Source of the DNA: Mangrovitalea sediminis
Lineage (GTDB): Bacteria; Pseudomonadota; Gammaproteobacteria; Pseudomonadales; Oleiphilaceae
Assembly (NCBI RefSeq): GCF_002514725.1
Contig: NZ_NTLB01000001.1
Span: 1-64,000, forward strand
Direction: 5' to 3'
Length of the DNA stretch: 64,000 nucleotides
Position numbers and translations under genes: made by a program. Positions 61,044-64,000 of the stretch are shown here, one piece after another. Each line of letters starts with the position of its first letter. Position 1 is the first letter of the stretch. The notes under the pieces are model-generated. The model worked only from the letters and a program-made list of their open reading frames with translations, did no database searches and was not told the origin of the DNA.

Positions 61044-62078
61044 ATGACAGGAATGATGAAAGCGGCTGTCGTCCGCGAGTTCGGCAAACCTCTGAGCATC
61101 GAAGAGGTCCCTATTCCCAAACCGGGTCCCGGAGAGGTACTGGTAAAAATCATCGCTACCGGCGTCTGCCATACCGATTTGCATGCAGCGGACGGCGACT
61201 GGCCGGTCAAGCCCACTGTGCCCTTTATTCCCGGCCATGAAGGCGCCGGCATCGTCGCCGCCGTCGGGGCTGGAGTCTCCCATCTCAAGGAAGGGGATCC
61301 TGTCGGCATCGCCTGGTTGCACGATGCCTGCGGTGGCTGCGAATTCTGCACGACCGGCTGGGAAACGCTTTGCGAGAGCCAGCATGACAGCGGTTACAGC
61401 GTCAACGGCACCTTTGCCGAATACGCCATCGGTGATGCCAATTATGTCGGCCGACTGCCGGCCAATGTCGACTTCGCAGAAATCGCCCCGATTCTCTGCG
61501 CAGGAGTGACCACCTATAAAGGCATCAAGGAGACCGAAGCCCGGCCGGGCGAGTGGATCGCCATTTCCGGCATCGGGGGGCTCGGTCATGTCGCCATCCA
61601 ATATGCGAAGGCCATGGGGCTGCACGTCGTGGCACTGGATGTCACCGATGAAAAGCTCGCGCTGGCACGCCAGTTGGGTGCCGAGGCTGCAGTCAACGCC
61701 AAGGCACCCGATGCCGTGCAGCAGGTAATCCAGGAAACCGGGGGCGGTGCTCACGGCGTCCTGGTAACAGCAGTTTCACCACCCGCCTTTTCTCAAGCGC
61801 TGGGCCTGGTTCGGCGTAAAGGCACGGTGAGCCTCGTCGGATTACCGCCAGGAGATTTCGCCACACCAATTTTCGACGTCGTGCTAAAACGCATCACCCT
61901 TCGGGGGTCTATCGTGGGCACCCGCAAGGATTTGGCGGAAGCACTGCAGTTCGCCGGTGAAGGCAAGGTCCGCGCCCATATTCACGAATCCCGCCTGGAA
62001 GATATCAATGATATCTTTGCCCAACTCAAGGCTGGTAAGGTTGACGGTCGCATGGTCATTCGCATGACCCAACGCTGA
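61044..62078 (+). CDS. adhP: Zinc-dependent alcohol dehydrogenase AdhP
   Basis: A 344-residue medium-chain alcohol dehydrogenase. The catalytic-zinc ligands (GVCHTDLH, about 40-47; GHEGAG; and the later Cys) and structural-zinc cysteines (CGGCEFCTTGWETLC, about 94-108) are intact; the NAD-binding GIGGLGHVAIQYAKAMG lies near 177-193. AAAAGGAGG 8 bp before the ATG is a very strong ribosome-binding site. Homologues use ethanol and other primary alcohols. It is followed 22 bp later by a small helical protein, the same pairing I recall from Pseudomonas. Confidence 0.95.
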   Translation: MTGMMKAAVVREFGKPLSIEEVPIPKPGPGEVLVKIIATGVCHTDLHAADGDWPVKPTVPFIPGHEGAGIVAAVGAGVSHLKEGDPVGIAWLHDACGGCEFCTTGWETLCESQHDSGYSVNGTFAEYAIGDANYVGRLPANVDFAEIAPILCAGVTTYKGIKETEARPGEWIAISGIGGLGHVAIQYAKAMGLHVVALDVTDEKLALARQLGAEAAVNAKAPDAVQQVIQETGGGAHGVLVTAVSPPAFSQALGLVRRKGTVSLVGLPPGDFATPIFDVVLKRITLRGSIVGTRKDLAEALQFAGEGKVRAHIHESRLEDINDIFAQLKAGKVDGRMVIRMTQR

Positions 62079-62100
62079 TCGCGCATCGGAGGAAGACGCA

Positions 62101-62559
62101 GTGAAGATCGAAACCATCGGCGACCTGATCGACTGGACCCGACAACTGCACCAGACCCTGGCCCAAAGCCTTGGCCAGGGGATAGAGGCCCAGTCGTCGG
62201 AACGTGCCCGCGGACTGATGCAGTATCTGGCGGATCACGAAGCCACACTGGAAAAGACCGTAAAGGAGTTCGAGCGACAGGCCTCGCACAAGGCATTGGA
62301 TACCTGGGTCTACGACTACATGGAACATCGCCCCATGCAGAAGGCGTCGCTCGACGACAACACCTTTGCCGACCTGTCGGTGGACGACATCAGTCAGGTC
62401 GTCTTCAAGTGGCACAATGAGGTCATCGATCTTTACCGTTACCTGCAAGGGCGAGCCGATATCCCGGAAGCCAGGGAGCTGATTGGCGAACTGCTGGAAA
62501 TGGAAACCCACGAAACACAACATTTGGCCTCCCAGGCCGGCCGAATGAACGACATGTAG
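62101..62559 (+). CDS. Small helical protein paired with adhP
   Basis: A 152-residue all-helical protein starting at GTG behind GGAGGAAG. Three long helices carry acidic and His residues (YLADHEATLEKTVKEFE; WVYDYMEHRPM; METHETQHLASQAG) that would suit a ferritin-like or rubrerythrin-like four-helix fold, but no full diiron motif can be named. It is in an operon with adhP. Homologues next to adhP are annotated variously as hypothetical or ATPase; I do not see ATPase motifs. Confidence 0.65.
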   Translation: MKIETIGDLIDWTRQLHQTLAQSLGQGIEAQSSERARGLMQYLADHEATLEKTVKEFERQASHKALDTWVYDYMEHRPMQKASLDDNTFADLSVDDISQVVFKWHNEVIDLYRYLQGRADIPEARELIGELLEMETHETQHLASQAGRMNDM

Positions 62560-62626
62560 CAGGGACAGTCGACCACGAGGCAACCCCACGTCTCCTTTTG
62601 GCAGTAAGGGGTTGCCTCGATACAGA

Positions 62627-63541
62627 TCAGCTCCTGCAGCCCGAAGGGACCACTACAGCAGCCGGCTGGCGACGCGGCAGCGTGGCCACCAGTACCGCAC
62701 CAATCACCAGGAGACCGCCAACCAGCTGTGCACCTGTCGGGACCTCACCCATGGCACCGGCAATCAACATCGCGAACACCGGAACCAGATTGAGGAAAAG
62801 TGCCGTCCGGCCTGCGCCCAGGCGGGCGATTCCCGTCGTCCAGAACAGATAAGCCAATACGGTCCCACCCAGCGCCATCATGACCAAACCCGCGCCTGAT
62901 TCAGGTCCAGGCATCACAGGCGTTTCCGAACTGGCCACCGCCGCAACTAACAGGACCAGCGTACCCGCCATGATCATCAGCGTTGAGTTGGTAAGAGGCG
63001 ACCCCGCCGGCATGTAGCGACGTCCCAGCACGTTATAGAAGGCCCAGACCAGATCCGCACACAGCATGATCAGGTCTCCGCTCGCCACATGCAGAGACCG
63101 CAGTTGATCCCACCGCCCACCTGAAATCACCACAACGACACCTATGAGCGCCAGCGGTAAGGCAGCAAGCTGGCTTACGCTGGCGCGTTCCCCCAACATC
63201 AGCGCCGCAAGCAGCGTTGTCAGGAGGGGGTTCGTTGCCATGATCAAGGATGCATTGGCGGCCGATGTCCGTTGCAGGGCAAAGAAGAACAGCAAGTTGA
63301 AAGCACCGATACCAAGCGCACCCAGCAACATAAAGACCCCGGCATGTCGGCGGGCCGACTGCACCAGGGGTTCTCCACGCATCATGGCCAGCACCAGCAT
63401 GACTGCAGACGACAGCAGGAAGCGGAACGCGGCTGCATAAAGGGGCGGCTCATCCAGCATCACGGGTCCGGCAAGCGCAAAGTTCATTCCCCAGAACAGC
63501 GCCGAAAGTGTGATAAGGCCATAAACGGCATTCGTTTTCAT
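62627..63541 (-). CDS. EamA/DMT-family transporter with divergent LysR gene
   Basis: A 304-residue inner-membrane exporter of ten helices in two EamA repeats (FWGMNFALAGPVMLDEPP; NASLIMATNPLLTTLLAALMLGE). The ATG at 63541 is chosen because AAAGGA is then at a normal distance; a second ATG lies three codons upstream. It is divergent from a LysR-type gene 99 bp away, which probably controls it. Substrate unknown; members export amino acids, purines or drugs. Confidence 0.88.
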   Translation of the reverse strand: MKTNAVYGLITLSALFWGMNFALAGPVMLDEPPLYAAAFRFLLSSAVMLVLAMMRGEPLVQSARRHAGVFMLLGALGIGAFNLLFFFALQRTSAANASLIMATNPLLTTLLAALMLGERASVSQLAALPLALIGVVVVISGGRWDQLRSLHVASGDLIMLCADLVWAFYNVLGRRYMPAGSPLTNSTLMIMAGTLVLLVAAVASSETPVMPGPESGAGLVMMALGGTVLAYLFWTTGIARLGAGRTALFLNLVPVFAMLIAGAMGEVPTGAQLVGGLLVIGAVLVATLPRRQPAAVVVPSGCRS

Positions 63542-63640
63542 CACCCTCATTCCTTTAGCATTACTATGGTAAAACCAATCTAATTGACCAGAATAATGCT
63601 GAAAAACTATACTTTCTAAAACGCATATTAAGAAAATCTA

Positions 63641-64000
63641 ATGCCAAGGAAGCTTCCCTCACTCAATGCCTTGCGAGCCTTCGAGGCCGCCGCGCGGCAT
63701 CAGTCCTTTGCCCGCGCCGCCGAGGAGCTGCACGTCACTCCGGCGGCGATCAGTCAGCAGATCAAGCTACTGGAGGACTATCTCGGCCTGATCCTGTTTC
63801 AACGCGGCAAAACCATCAGCCTCGTCGAACCGGCCCAACGGGTATTACCCCTGGTGACCGAAGCCTTCGACCAGTTGGAACGCGCAGTCCAGCGCCTTCG
63901 CGTGCAACCGGAAGATGGCCCGCTGATCGTCTCCGCACCACCCACCTTCTCGGCACGCTGGCTGATCTCGCGGATCGACGATTTCTATGCCCGACACCCT
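63641..64000 (+). CDS. LysR-family regulator (GcvA-like), truncated by window end
   Basis: The first 120 residues of a LysR regulator. The winged helix-turn-helix is complete (PSLNALRAFEAAARHQSFARAAEELHVTPAAISQQIKLLEDYLGLILFQRG, about 5-57), and the start of the effector domain is present. The N-terminus with SLNALRAFEAAARHQSF is close to GcvA-like members. The AT-rich gap (63542-63640) to the divergent EamA gene would hold the shared promoter. The gene continues beyond the window. Confidence 0.9.
   Translation, partial: MPRKLPSLNALRAFEAAARHQSFARAAEELHVTPAAISQQIKLLEDYLGLILFQRGKTISLVEPAQRVLPLVTEAFDQLERAVQRLRVQPEDGPLIVSAPPTFSARWLISRIDDFYARHP

Overview
The window looks like chromosome from a heterotrophic, probably marine or hydrocarbon- and terpenoid-using gammaproteobacterium of the Marinobacter / Pseudomonadales kind. 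Evidence is the GC-rich coding sequence, an atu cluster in Pseudomonas aeruginosa order (atuR-ABCDEFGH), parE, serA paired with D-2-hydroxyglutarate dehydrogenase, rlmJ, a lipase with its foldase, and an E. coli-type LexA box. The genus is inferred; no rRNA or tRNA gene was seen.

Left edge (1-2270): the integrase end of a chromosomal integron. intI runs rightward behind a TTGACA promoter overlapped by a LexA box. An AT-richer array of gene cassettes runs leftward from the attI region. Cassette 1 (117-927) is delimited by mutually complementary core sites and encodes a membrane-anchored orphan protein; cassette 2 is cut by the window edge and begins an Imm8-like immunity protein. The attI-intI gap holds four copies of a TGTCG-N2-TATC-like motif.

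2291-17283: parE; a lipoprotein subtilase with a PrcB-like lipoprotein; an amidase; a RimK-like ATP-grasp protein; a secreted SGNH hydrolase; a TRAP-like three-gene set (lipoprotein, solute-binding protein, fused permease with a cysteine-containing periplasmic insert); and a PheC-like periplasmic cyclohexadienyl dehydratase.

17442-29659: a complete acyclic terpene (citronellol/geraniol) catabolic cluster, divergent from its TetR regulator, with a palindromic operator between them. A REPIN-like inverted repeat sits between atuE and atuF; a second copy lies at 35573-35730.

29729-44594: quinone oxidoreductase, CHAD protein, TRIC-type channel, apt, FAH-family hydrolase, ABC1 kinase, D2HGDH/serA, then a six-gene operon (LacI regulator, binding protein, two permeases, ATPase, GpdQ-like phosphodiesterase) that appears to couple phosphodiester or phosphonate import to hydrolysis, with an 18-bp perfect palindrome in front of the regulator.

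44772-64000: envelope proteins (OmpA lipoprotein, beta-barrels, DUF481, TspO, MscS), a hybrid histidine kinase facing a NarL-type regulator, a lipase/foldase pair with unusual motif residues, rlmJ, two EamA exporters, an HPF-cold-shock fusion with a Gly/Gln/Met-rich periplasmic protein, adhP with a helical partner (an Anr/FNR-like site lies in the shared divergent region), and a truncated LysR gene at the right edge.

The most unusual parts are the integron end, the REPIN pair, the TRAP-like system and the GpdQ-ABC operon.
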